A stretch of DNA of 20,952 nt from CAZJOD01 sp964547525 (GCA_964547525.1 CAZJOD010000055.1:1-20952); one strand, 5' to 3'. Counted from the stretch's first letter, positions 8,101 through 15,227 are shown. Notes: a model not told the origin generated them from the letters alone. Numbers and translations are program-made.

Positions 8101-8633
8101 TCGTATAATTGTATTGAATTTATCCGTAAGAAATCCTTTTTTTGTTCAAGTCCTTCTAGCTCTCTGACAGGAACGTCATTCCTTTCATATATTCCCAAAG
8201 GCTTAATTATATCGTTTAAAATTTCAACCACCTGGTATTTATATTTGTCAATACCGTAAGATAATGTTTGTATGACAAGATAATCTGAAAATTTGTCCAC
8301 TATTAATGCCGGTAAAAAATCCGATTCTGCAAATACTACCCTGCAACTATTTATATCAGCAATCTTTTTTCTATATTCCCATGCATCGGATATTCGCTTA
8401 TAAAAAAAGTTTTCGTTTATATCTTCTTGAACAGTTGTAAGTATGCGAATCGTAATTTGTGATTTTGTATTTATATAACCTCTTCCTACAAACTTATTTT
8501 TTGAACTGTACACATCAACAATTGAGCCCGGTTCTACATACCCTTCCAATCTATCTATATCACTTTTATATATCCACGGATGTCCGTATTCAACTCTTTT
8601 TTCTTTACCGCTAACCAAAAAAGCTTTTATCAT
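8082..8633 (-). pseudogene. N-terminal part (PUA + linker domain) of frameshifted RlmI/YwbD-type rRNA methyltransferase
   Basis: A 183-codon frame starting at ATG 8633. Residues 1 to about 75 are the RNA-binding PUA domain (HPWIYKSDI motif). The central domain follows, up to NDVPVRELEGLEQKK, which in this family continues as GFL. At CAA-AAA-AAG (codons 164-166) the frame changes and the protein drifts into 17 unrelated residues before TAA at 8082. Adding one A to the A7 run, or a -1 slip, restores a normal enzyme of about 390 residues (family length about 390-400) that would methylate a cytosine of 23S rRNA (C1962 in E. coli RlmI). Both parts otherwise look under selection, so a sequencing indel, recent inactivation or genuine recoding are all possible. 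Confidence 0.88.
8136..8157 (-). other. Slippery heptamer A-AAA-AAG with upstream SD-like AGAAGG
   Basis: On the minus strand the 0-frame codons are CAA AAA AAG GAT, giving A-AAA-AAG at 8142-8136, the same heptamer used by E. coli dnaX. AGAAGG (8157-8152) sits 9 nt upstream, close to the dnaX stimulator spacing. A -1 slip here produces exactly the family consensus KKGFL. No strong downstream stem-loop is evident. The AGAAGG also encodes conserved residues, so its presence may be coincidental. Confidence 0.55.
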
Positions 8634-8706
8634 ATAAATTGCATATCCTTTCAGAAAATCTTATTCGGCATTAATATTGCCTTTAACCTTTTATAACATT
8701 CATAAC

Positions 8707-8736
8707 ATTTTACTATCAGTTCTATACATTTATCAA
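8707..8736 (-). promoter_or_regulatory. Predicted promoter of the methyltransferase gene
   Basis: On the minus strand, TTGATA (8736-8731), an 18-nt spacer and TAAAAT (8712-8707), both 5/6 to consensus. The leader would be about 65-70 nt, ending in AAAGGAT ahead of ATG 8633. Confidence 0.5.
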
Positions 8737-8811
8737 TATATAAAATGATGAAGCTTAATAAATGTAAAAAAAATTACCAAACACTCAGAAAGTGTATTTT
8801 TATTCAATTAA

Positions 8812-8857
8812 TTTCCTTACATATTACATTTTTTCTTTGATTTTATATGTAAGGAAA
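8812..8857 (+). repeat. 13-bp perfect inverted repeat ahead of the GNAT gene
   Basis: TTTCCTTACATAT (8812-8824) and ATATGTAAGGAAA (8845-8857) flank a 20-nt T-rich loop. As RNA on the plus strand it would hide the AAGGA that serves the small ORF at 8863. This is the most structured part of the 415-nt gap 8634-9048. It could be an RNA switch, an operator or the end of a degraded small element. Confidence 0.6.
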
Positions 8858-8862
8858 GAGCT

Positions 8863-8919
8863 ATGAATAAACAAGGTATTTTGACCTTTCGGAAGATTAA
8901 ACCCGGTATTTTTGATTAA
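8863..8919 (+). CDS. Possible 18-codon leader peptide upstream of the GNAT gene
   Basis: ATG 8863 opens an 18-codon frame (MNKQGILTFRKIKPGIFD) ending in TAA 8917-8919. AAGGAAAG (8851-8858) is well placed as ribosome site and is part of the 3' arm of the inverted repeat at 8812-8857. The last codons and stop run through a second hairpin (8899-8927). A ribosome on this frame would therefore decide which structure forms. No similarity to known leader peptides is recognised, and chance occurrence of so short a frame is quite possible. Confidence 0.3.
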   Translation: MNKQGILTFRKIKPGIFD

Positions 8920-8928
8920 ACCGGTTTT
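8899..8928 (+). promoter_or_regulatory. Attenuator-like hairpin
   Basis: AAACCCGGT (8899-8907) pairs with ACCGGTTT (8920-8927) as 8 bp with one bulged C and a 12-nt loop, followed by TATAAGTTTT. The U tract is poor, so termination would be weak. The overlap with the end of the small ORF at 8863 gives the geometry of an attenuator. Confidence 0.3.
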
Positions 8929-9002
8929 ATAAGTTTTACGATAACATAATTTAATGTTACTATGGTTATGTAATTGGAAAAGAACCGTCATCGAAGTCAG
9001 AA

Positions 9003-9025
9003 CTTCCATGGAAGGCTTTTATAAT
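9003..9025 (+). promoter_or_regulatory. Palindrome and -10 element directly upstream of the GNAT gene
   Basis: CTTCCATGGAAG (9003-9014) is a perfect 12-bp palindrome, followed by a perfect TATAAT at 9020-9025. No good -35 lies 16-18 nt upstream (TCAGAA at 8997-9002), so this promoter would need an activator or would be weak. A second weak candidate is TTTACG (8935-8940), 17 nt, TACTAT (8958-8963), with AACAT-N6-ATGTT in its spacer. Confidence 0.35.
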
Positions 9026-9048
9026 ATTTTATGGAGGAAACATTAAAA

Positions 9049-9558
9049 ATGAATGCAGTTAATGTTCAATTACGTCAGGAAATCTATCGAAATGATGCTT
9101 ATCAAATAATCGACTGGTTAAAAGATGATGAAATAGTAAAGTATTTAAATGAGTCTCAAAATGTTACCGATAATATAATGCAGGCTATCAACAGGGTAAA
9201 TTTACCTGTAATGACACACTTGTTTAATCAAACCGGAAGCTTTTTTATTATAAATACGCAAGAAAACGAATCTATCGGGTTTTTAAGACTTGTACCAAAA
9301 CATACCTTAGCTGAAATGGTCATAGTTATAGGAGATAAAAATAAATGGGGAAAGGGTTTTGGTTCCGGCGCCGTTATTAAAGGATTAAACCATGCGTTTT
9401 TTGAATGGAGAGTGGACAAGGTAATAGCTAAAATAAATAATGAGAACTTAAGGTCTTTAAAAGTATTTCAAAAGATCGGCTTTAAGTTTGATAAAGATTT
9501 GTCTGTTGAAAAACAATATAGTCTTACCCTGAAAGATTATTTAAAACTGTCAAATTAA
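9049..9558 (+). CDS. GNAT family N-acetyltransferase (RimJ/RimL-like)
   Basis: A 169-residue protein that should transfer an acetyl group from acetyl-CoA to an amine. The GNAT core is clear: the beta4 strand LAEMVIVIGD, the acetyl-CoA pyrophosphate loop NKWGKGFGSGA, then a helix with HAFFEW, and the NENLRSLKVFQKIGFK motif typical of Acetyltransf_3/RimJ-RimL relatives. The substrate cannot be read from the sequence; ribosomal protein N-termini, drugs and small amines are all known in the family. The frame is open from ATG 9031, but GGAGGAA (9033-9039) falls inside it and is spaced 9 nt from ATG 9049, which is chosen. The structured upstream region hints at regulated expression. A terminator follows at 9603. 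Confidence 0.85.
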   Translation: MNAVNVQLRQEIYRNDAYQIIDWLKDDEIVKYLNESQNVTDNIMQAINRVNLPVMTHLFNQTGSFFIINTQENESIGFLRLVPKHTLAEMVIVIGDKNKWGKGFGSGAVIKGLNHAFFEWRVDKVIAKINNENLRSLKVFQKIGFKFDKDLSVEKQYSLTLKDYLKLSN

Positions 9559-9602
9559 TATAGGTATACCTTAAAAATCAGTAACAATTATATAATATTT
9601 AT

Positions 9603-9636
9603 ACCTGCTCATGATTAATGTACGCAGGTTTTTTAT
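9603..9636 (+). terminator. Intrinsic terminator after the GNAT gene
   Basis: ACCTGC (9603-9608) pairs with GCAGGT (9624-9629), with an internal CAT/ATG pairing, followed by TTTTTTATTT. It separates the GNAT gene from the ABC operon. Confidence 0.75.
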
Positions 9637-9717
9637 TTGCTTTTTTTTGCATATTTAATTATAAAAGATAATGACAATTTAAAGAACCTACCGGGTTTTC
9701 TTTTCAACAAAAAATGA

Positions 9718-9772
9718 TGGTCATGTACAGATATGACTATATATATGACGCCGGTCACTTATCATATGACCA
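9718..9772 (+). promoter_or_regulatory. Cluster of TATGAC/GTCA half-sites upstream of the ABC operon
   Basis: TATGAC occurs at 9732, 9744 and 9765, and the inverse GGTCAT/GGTCAC at 9719 and 9753. The outer copies make a 7-bp inverted repeat TGGTCAT (9718-9724) / ATGACCA (9766-9772). Spacings of 12 and 21 nt lie near whole helical turns. This looks like a multi-site operator for an unidentified regulator. A possible -10 TAAAAT lies at 9783-9788, with no clear -35. Confidence 0.4.
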
Positions 9773-9821
9773 AAACATTTATTAAAATAAGAGTATCAAA
9801 GCAAACAAGGAGAAAATGAAA

Positions 9822-10031
9822 ATGAATGAATTAATAACCGTTGAAAATTTACTATTATTACTTCCGATATTCATAATAGTCTATAGTTTGGTAGCATTTT
9901 GTATCGTAAAGATATTTAAAGAAGGTGTTTCCAACCTTAATAAATGGGTATGGTTTTTCATAGTACTTATCGGTAATTTAACCGGATCAATAGTATTTTT
10001 ATTAATTGGCAGAAGGAGGGATACATTTTGA
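9822..10031 (+). CDS. Small PLDc_N-type membrane protein (YxlE-like)
   Basis: A 69-residue protein with two transmembrane helices. The C-terminal GNLTGSIVFLLIGRRR pattern is typical of the phospholipase-D nuclease N-terminal (PLDc_N) domain, which occurs alone without any nuclease. In Bacillus subtilis the similar YxlE is encoded just before the YxlF/YxlG ABC pair, and yxlCDE products restrain sigma-Y. Here the same order holds without the sigma factor. An upstream in-frame ATG at 9816 lies only 2 nt from AAGGAGA (9807-9813), so ATG 9822 (8-nt spacing) is preferred. The stop overlaps the next start as TTGA. Confidence 0.8.
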   Translation: MNELITVENLLLLLPIFIIVYSLVAFCIVKIFKEGVSNLNKWVWFFIVLIGNLTGSIVFLLIGRRRDTF

Positions 10032-10948
10032 TTCAGACTAAAGGATTAACTAAACGATTTGGAAATTTCGAAGCATTAAAGGGTATTGATTTAAATGTAG
10101 GCAAAGGTGAAATATATGGTTTTTTAGGTCATAACGGTGCCGGCAAATCAACAACTATAAACATACTTGCCGGACTCTCAACCGCAGATGCGGGGCATTG
10201 CATTGTAAACGGGTTTGACATTGGTACAATACAACACCCCGGAGATTTACATATAGGATATTTACCGGAAGAACCGATGTTTTATCCGTGGATGACCGCA
10301 AAAGAAACTTTGAATTACTTGGGAAGCGGATTGAAAAGCACCCGGCTGACTCACCGCGTAGAAGAAATGATAAATTGGGTAGGCTTGAGCAAAGCGGCTA
10401 ATCGTCGTGTAGGAGGCTTTTCCAGAGGAATGCGTCAACGTTTAGGTATGGCTGCGGCATTATTATATGACCCGGATCTTTTATTGCTTGACGAACCTTC
10501 GTCCGCTCTCGACCCGGAAGGCCGAAGCGATGTGTTAAATTTAATATCGGAGTTAAAATCACGTAATAAAACAATTTTTTTATCAACGCACATATTAAGT
10601 GACGTGGAAAGAGTATGTGACAGAGTAGGAATCATATCCAACGGTAAAATGGTTCTGGAAAAACCATTAAAGACGTTGCTTGAGGAAAATATAAAATCTG
10701 CTTATGATATAGTTGCCGACAAACCTTTCGATATAGGGCAGATCAATAAACTAAACAATATAAAAGGTGTTATAAAAGTTGAGGTTGTAAATGAAAAAAT
10801 TTCCGTATCGGTTGACAGTCCCGATACAACCGCAAAAGAGTTATTAACGTTCTTCGCATCGATTGATGCTACAATAAGGTCCTTTTCCTTAAAACATTCT
10901 AGTCTTGAAGATATCTTTCTCGAGGAGGTAAATAAAAGTGAACATTAA
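10028..10948 (+). CDS. ABC transporter ATP-binding protein (YxlF-like)
   Basis: A 306-residue ATPase that should power the permease encoded next. It has Walker A GHNGAGKST (34-42), a divergent signature GGFSRGMRQRL, Walker B LLLLDEPSSALDPEGR with catalytic Glu, and H-loop STHILSDVERVCDRV. The C-terminal extension of about 90 residues is typical of type-2 (ABC-2) exporters of the CcmA/YxlF kind. The start is TTG 10028, overlapping the previous stop by 4 nt, with AGGAGG about 8 nt upstream. Transported substrate unknown; drugs, peptides or lipids are handled by relatives. Translational coupling to the small membrane protein is likely. Confidence 0.93.
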   Translation: MIQTKGLTKRFGNFEALKGIDLNVGKGEIYGFLGHNGAGKSTTINILAGLSTADAGHCIVNGFDIGTIQHPGDLHIGYLPEEPMFYPWMTAKETLNYLGSGLKSTRLTHRVEEMINWVGLSKAANRRVGGFSRGMRQRLGMAAALLYDPDLLLLDEPSSALDPEGRSDVLNLISELKSRNKTIFLSTHILSDVERVCDRVGIISNGKMVLEKPLKTLLEENIKSAYDIVADKPFDIGQINKLNNIKGVIKVEVVNEKISVSVDSPDTTAKELLTFFASIDATIRSFSLKHSSLEDIFLEEVNKSEH

Positions 10949-11720
10949 GGCATGTATAAAAAAAGAATTTTTAGATGGAATACGTAATTATAGATTTTTA
11001 GTAATAGTTGTCAGTTTTTTGTTTTTTGCTATTCTAGATCCGGTCATGAGTAAATTTATTTTACCTGAAATCATGAAAAGTCAATTTCCGGGGCTCCCGG
11101 AAGAAGCACTGGCATCTTTAATGGATAACTCCCAAATCGGTATTATAAGAACATATTTAAATGACGTTTTTCAAATAGGTATGTTGGTAGTTATACTCAC
11201 TTTATCAGGTGTAGTAGCACAGGAAATAAATCAAAAGACTATTATATTTCCCGTTACAAGCGGAAAAAAGTTTCATCAAATATTAATTTCAAAATTTATA
11301 GTATATGGAATTGTGTTAATGGTAAGCGCTGTATTTTGTGCAATGGTTAATTATTTATATACCGGTGTTTTATTCGGTTTTGACATGACTTCCCCTGTCC
11401 CCGTATTAAGAGCGGGCTTTCTACAAGGTTTTTATATGTTGTTTTTACTAAGCTTGTTGATGCTTGTAGGCTCAATGATAAAAAAACCGATGGTTGCAGG
11501 GCTAATCGTACTTATACCGGCTTGGTTTATGGGAGCTTTAGGAAATCTGCTTAATATAAACAGATACCTTCCCTCAGAACTAATAGCAGAAAGCCAATTG
11601 CTTTCGGTGGTTCCGTCATCTTCACTCATTACATCGATAATTTCCACTATAGTACTATCGGTTCTTGCATTCGGATTTACAGTCATTAGACTTAGAAAAT
11701 CCGACTTGGCTTGGAGGTAA
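10938..11720 (+). CDS. ABC-2 type permease (YxlG-like)
   Basis: A 260-residue membrane protein with six predicted helices: about 20-42, 95-110 (after the EALASLMDNSQIG extracytoplasmic stretch), 135-155, 170-190, 195-212 and 235-252. The cytoplasmic loop VVAQEINQKTIIFPVTSGKKFHQILISKF is the coupling region characteristic of ABC-2 permeases. GTG 10938 overlaps the ATPase frame by 11 nt and is preceded by GAGGAGG, so the two proteins should be made in step and form a 2+2 exporter. It ends 2 nt before the next gene's start. Confidence 0.9.
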   Translation: MNIKACIKKEFLDGIRNYRFLVIVVSFLFFAILDPVMSKFILPEIMKSQFPGLPEEALASLMDNSQIGIIRTYLNDVFQIGMLVVILTLSGVVAQEINQKTIIFPVTSGKKFHQILISKFIVYGIVLMVSAVFCAMVNYLYTGVLFGFDMTSPVPVLRAGFLQGFYMLFLLSLLMLVGSMIKKPMVAGLIVLIPAWFMGALGNLLNINRYLPSELIAESQLLSVVPSSSLITSIISTIVLSVLAFGFTVIRLRKSDLAWR

Positions 11721-11722
11721 TT

Positions 11723-12640
11723 ATGAAAAGAATTTATTTATTAATGTTAGCAGTACTGGTTTTAGGAATATTCAGTGTAATAGCGGTGGAAAATACCGGT
11801 TATCATAAAATTAAAGTGGAAGGCGGAACATTATTCGGTAAAATTACAGGCAATAATAAAGATTCTATAGTGTTATTTATAGCAGGCTCGGGACCTACCG
11901 ATATGAACGGTAATACCCCGTTGATTAAAGGTAGAAACGATTCATTTCTACAAGCGGCAAATTTACTTGCAAAGGAAGGAGTCTCGGTATTCCGATATGA
12001 TAAAAGAACCGCAGGAAAAAGTTTTGAAACATTTTCTGATCTCAATATCGAGTTTGATGTTTTTGTAGATGATTGTGTTGCGGTAATTAGATATCTTAAG
12101 GACATAGGTTACGAAAATATTTATATAGCAGGACACAGTAAAGGTTCTTTGGTTGGAATGCTTGCCGCTCTGAAGGAACCGGTCACAGGTTTTATTTCAA
12201 TAGCAGGTGCAGGATTTACCGTCGATATAGTTTTAGAGAAACAACTTCTTAAACAATTACCTGAAGATAGTGTCGAAATACAAACTATTCGAAAATTAAG
12301 AGAAGGAAAGATCGATACTTCGATTAATGACCTAAATGCTTTGTTTACTGTGGAAAAACAAAAATTTATCCTGTCATGGATGAAATACGATCCTGCGGAA
12401 ATTATACGAAGCTTGGACATACCTGTTCTTATAATACAAGGTGGTGCCGATGTTCAGGTGGATATGGAAGATTTTGAAGCTTTAAAAGCAAACAACAAAT
12501 TTAATTCTTCATTCATAGATAATATGAATCATGTATTGAAAAAAATAGCCGACGAAAAACAAAACATAGCTTCTTATTCCGACCCGTCATATACGGTACA
12601 TGAAGATTTAATAAAAAGCATAATAAATTTTGTAAATTAG
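11723..12640 (+). CDS. Exported or membrane-anchored alpha/beta hydrolase
   Basis: A 305-residue serine hydrolase in the ABC operon. A hydrophobic N-terminus (MKRIYLLMLAVLVLGIFSVIAV) acts as signal or anchor; no lipobox Cys is present. The catalytic triad is readable: S139 in GHSKG, D243 in IQGGADVQVD and H270 in NMNHVLKK. The oxyanion region is FIAGSGPTDMNGNTP. The family includes esterases and peptidases such as DLH/YqiJ-like enzymes; the substrate is unknown. A TTG at 11711 is in frame but is part of TGGAGGT, the ribosome site, so ATG 11723 is chosen. It begins 2 nt after the permease stop, which suggests that hydrolase and exporter act on the same compound outside the membrane. Confidence 0.85.
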   Translation: MKRIYLLMLAVLVLGIFSVIAVENTGYHKIKVEGGTLFGKITGNNKDSIVLFIAGSGPTDMNGNTPLIKGRNDSFLQAANLLAKEGVSVFRYDKRTAGKSFETFSDLNIEFDVFVDDCVAVIRYLKDIGYENIYIAGHSKGSLVGMLAALKEPVTGFISIAGAGFTVDIVLEKQLLKQLPEDSVEIQTIRKLREGKIDTSINDLNALFTVEKQKFILSWMKYDPAEIIRSLDIPVLIIQGGADVQVDMEDFEALKANNKFNSSFIDNMNHVLKKIADEKQNIASYSDPSYTVHEDLIKSIINFVN

Positions 12641-12691
12641 CAATAAAACAACTTTAAAGATCTATAACATACATTTCTAATTTAAAGCTAT

Positions 12692-12720
12692 AGGGGTATG
12701 TTTTATTATACCCCTTTTAT
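12692..12720 (+). terminator. Intrinsic terminator of the ABC-hydrolase operon
   Basis: AGGGGTAT (12692-12699) pairs perfectly with ATACCCCT (12708-12715), 8-nt loop, then TTTAT. Located 52 nt after the hydrolase stop. Confidence 0.8.
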
Positions 12721-12737
12721 AAATTTAAAATTTTCTA

Positions 12738-12765
12738 TTGCAATTCTGCATAAATATGCTATTAT
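12738..12765 (+). promoter_or_regulatory. Extended -10 promoter of the LysM/C39-like gene
   Basis: TTGCAA (12738-12743), a 16-nt spacer and TATTAT (12760-12765), with TGC directly before the -10. The leader is about 55 nt and ends in AAAGGAGGA. The same extended element, TGCTATTAT, appears before the MATE gene. Confidence 0.55.
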
Positions 12766-12825
12766 CATTTTTGTATTTATTACTTTACAATACAATTTTA
12801 TATGTTCAAAAGGAGGACAAAATAG

Positions 12826-13914
12826 TTGAAAAAAAGGTTCTTTACTTTAGCATTGGTAGTAACGCTAATTATTACTACCGGTACTGCATTTGCATCCGAT
12901 TACATAGTAAAACAGGGTGATACACTGTGGAAAATTTCTAATCAATACGGCACTTCACTCGATAAGTTGATAAAACTAAACAACATACATAATCCCGATT
13001 TAATTTATCCGGGTCAAGTTATAAAAACCGAGGGTTTAGCCGATGTCTCAGAAAAACAAAAACCAAGAACCATTGAAGCCAAAGTAAATATCGACCCCTA
13101 TGGTGGTGCCGATGCATATGAGTTTAGTGGAGATCATGCAGATTCTAAATACTATATTAATCCTGATTTTTTCAACATGACATCTGATGAAGAAATTACA
13201 ATAATCAGTAATTTTAGAACTTATCAACAAACAGCCGAGTGGTCTTGTGGGAGTGCTTCAATATTAATGGTAATTGAACATTTCGGAGTAAGTGATTATA
13301 ACGAATGGGATATTGCAGTAATTTCAGGAGCTCACAGAGATTTGGATGTCGACGGATCCGAGCCCGGTACTGCAAATAATTTTCCCGAGTACGGGTCATC
13401 GGTTGACGATCTGATTAGATTCTTTAACAGTATTGAAGGGTTTAGAATTGTTGAAACAAGTTATATTGAAGATTATGATGAAAGTGATTTAATCCCTGAA
13501 GGTGATTACAGTTCTTCACAAGGTGATTGGGGCAATCTACCGGGAAAATTTCAAGCTGTATCTTTATATGCTTCCGATAATGATCCTGATACTGAGAATT
13601 GGGTGGAAGACGCCAAAGACTCCTATTTTGTAAAGTGGATTACAGGACACTTGAAAGCTAACAGACCTATAATGGTAGAATGGGGCGATTGGGACGGTCA
13701 TTGGCAGGTAATAATCGGATATGACACAATGGGTACACCGGGAATCGGTGATGATATAATAATCTTTGCAGACCCGTATGATACTTCCGATCATTGGCAA
13801 GACGGATATTACTGTTATCCGGCAGAAAGATGGTTTTATATGTGGGCTGATAGAAATGTAGCACCTAAACCTTATCAGTTACAACCTTACGTTATAGTTG
13901 AACCTTCAAAATAA
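12826..13914 (+). CDS. Secreted LysM-domain protein with C39-like cysteine peptidase domain
   Basis: A 362-residue exported protein. A signal peptide (1-23, ending AFA-S) precedes one LysM peptidoglycan-binding domain (about 25-68, YIVKQGDTLWKISNQYG) and a linker. A papain-like domain of the C39_2 type follows (about 120-355). The catalytic set is visible: Q134/Q135 for the oxyanion hole, C141 in WSCGSASILM, H292 in DGHWQVIIGYD and D316 in FADPYD. It should be held in the wall and cleave peptides or peptidoglycan stems, or act as a toxin-like protease; substrate unknown. The start is TTG 12826 with AAAGGAGGA about 9 nt upstream. It is transcribed separately from the ABC operon before it, with a terminator on each side. 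Confidence 0.9.
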   Translation: MKKRFFTLALVVTLIITTGTAFASDYIVKQGDTLWKISNQYGTSLDKLIKLNNIHNPDLIYPGQVIKTEGLADVSEKQKPRTIEAKVNIDPYGGADAYEFSGDHADSKYYINPDFFNMTSDEEITIISNFRTYQQTAEWSCGSASILMVIEHFGVSDYNEWDIAVISGAHRDLDVDGSEPGTANNFPEYGSSVDDLIRFFNSIEGFRIVETSYIEDYDESDLIPEGDYSSSQGDWGNLPGKFQAVSLYASDNDPDTENWVEDAKDSYFVKWITGHLKANRPIMVEWGDWDGHWQVIIGYDTMGTPGIGDDIIIFADPYDTSDHWQDGYYCYPAERWFYMWADRNVAPKPYQLQPYVIVEPSK

Positions 13915-13995
13915 GATAAAAATCATACAGGTTATTTATATGATTTCATTGCAATAAAATAAAGTTTTGCAGTAGAATCTTTACATTAATTATAT

Positions 13996-14034
13996 AAGCG
14001 CCCGGTTATCTAACGCAGGGCGCTTTAATTTTTG
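13996..14034 (+). terminator. Intrinsic terminator of the LysM/C39-like gene
   Basis: AAGCGCCC (13996-14003) pairs perfectly with GGGCGCTT (14018-14025), 14-nt loop, followed by TAATTTTTG. The minus side has no U tract, so it serves only the plus strand. Confidence 0.85.
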
Positions 14035-14096
14035 TTTAAGAAATAACTCTTTTTGCAGTGAAATCATAAAATTGTTATATTATTTTCCATGCTATA

Positions 14097-15227
14097 TTAT
14101 TCAATATAAAAATCCAGTGCCAATACTCTATGTATATTTTCCCTGTGATGAAATTGTCCAAAAACGTATATACATCTATTTTCATCAATGGATATGAATT
14201 GACCGTTCATAGCATTATAGTAATTATCAAATATCCTACCTGCAGGATCGCGTTGTTTAAACAAAACTGTTTTCCATGTCTTTCCCTTGTCAATACTACG
14301 GGCTATATGCAATCCGTAGGCCGAAGGCTCCTCCAAGAAATACATTTGTCTGTGATAGGGTATACGACACGCATGTATTAAAGACCCGTCAAAAAGGGTT
14401 AGCCCGTATCCGGCCGCCCCGGTACCTGCAATATCGGTTATTTCAGGATTTGACCAAGTTTCTCCTCTATCTTTCGATATAGAACGAAAAAACCAAGTAT
14501 CTCTCGGACTGTCTTTTACCATACCTAATTTTTCTCTTCCTCTTATAAGAGAGATTAGGTCTCCGTCTTGAGTTTCATATAGAGTTTGTTCATTAAAACC
14601 CGCTGGCATAACGGGATTATTTCTAATTGATAAATCAGGCTCATAACCTACATCACTATATTTCCAAGATAAACCGTCGTCATCACTGATTAGAACACCA
14701 CACCTCCAGTTTTCATTTTGTTCTTTTGCACCCCAAATAGTTAGCACAACTCGACCTGAAGAAAGTACAATACCGCTTCCTACAAATTGTTCACCCAGAA
14801 ACGTTCCCGTTGAATAATACTGATAGGTAAAATTTTCTTCTCCTTTTTCCTTTCGACCAATTATTGCTGTACCTGGACGCCATTTAACAGTATCGACATA
14901 GTTGCCGGTACTGATACCTTTCTGCAGATGCACTCCTATACACAGTGTAGTTCCCTTTTTAGTAGGTCCGCATAAGCCCAATGCCATAAATTCGTTTTGG
15001 GGATCTTTCAAAATATCGGGTCCAAAAGTCTCAGGTGTTGTCCAGGTTTCTCCTAAATCGGCACTTTTGGTCATTAAAGGCCTAAGGCCTTTCTCTCCGT
15101 CACTGGCTTTTTGAAAAAGCAGGTACAATTCACCGTTTGCATATATGACAGAACCACCACTTGCATCGTAACCGGATTTTTGACCGTCAAATAAAACTTT
15201 GTACTCTTTTAAGGCTAAATTAGTCAT
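14097..15227 (-). CDS. BNR/Asp-box repeat beta-propeller protein (sialidase superfamily, cytoplasmic)
   Basis: A 376-residue six-bladed propeller with four clear Asp boxes of the SxDxGxTW type: S55-W62 (SADLGETW), S181-W188 (SDDDGLSW), S251-W258 (SKDRGETW) and S311-W318 (SIDKGKTW). This is the sialidase fold. The FRIP motif of classical GH33 sialidases is not seen near the N-terminus, although RIPYHRQ occurs at 288-294, so sialidase activity should not be assumed. It has no signal peptide or LysM/anchor, and would act inside the cell. ATG 15227 has GGGAGGA upstream. It lies 116 nt downstream of the deacetylase-like gene on the same strand, with its own extended -10. The pair probably handles one substrate. 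Confidence 0.85.
   Translation of the reverse strand: MTNLALKEYKVLFDGQKSGYDASGGSVIYANGELYLLFQKASDGEKGLRPLMTKSADLGETWTTPETFGPDILKDPQNEFMALGLCGPTKKGTTLCIGVHLQKGISTGNYVDTVKWRPGTAIIGRKEKGEENFTYQYYSTGTFLGEQFVGSGIVLSSGRVVLTIWGAKEQNENWRCGVLISDDDGLSWKYSDVGYEPDLSIRNNPVMPAGFNEQTLYETQDGDLISLIRGREKLGMVKDSPRDTWFFRSISKDRGETWSNPEITDIAGTGAAGYGLTLFDGSLIHACRIPYHRQMYFLEEPSAYGLHIARSIDKGKTWKTVLFKQRDPAGRIFDNYYNAMNGQFISIDENRCIYVFGQFHHRENIHRVLALDFYIE

Noticed and set aside
8824..9009. 61-codon minus-strand frame in the gap before the GNAT gene
   Set aside because: It has no ribosome site, its ATG lies in the CTTCCATGGAAG palindrome, the composition is not protein-like, and it reads through both hairpins on the other strand.
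12121..12420. 99-codon frame antisense to the alpha/beta hydrolase
   Set aside because: It lies wholly inside a well-supported gene, has no ribosome site and matches no known protein pattern.
14097..15227. Confident call of a secreted GH33 sialidase
   Set aside because: Asp boxes are clear, but the N-terminal FRIP motif, a signal peptide and neighbouring sialic-acid genes are missing.
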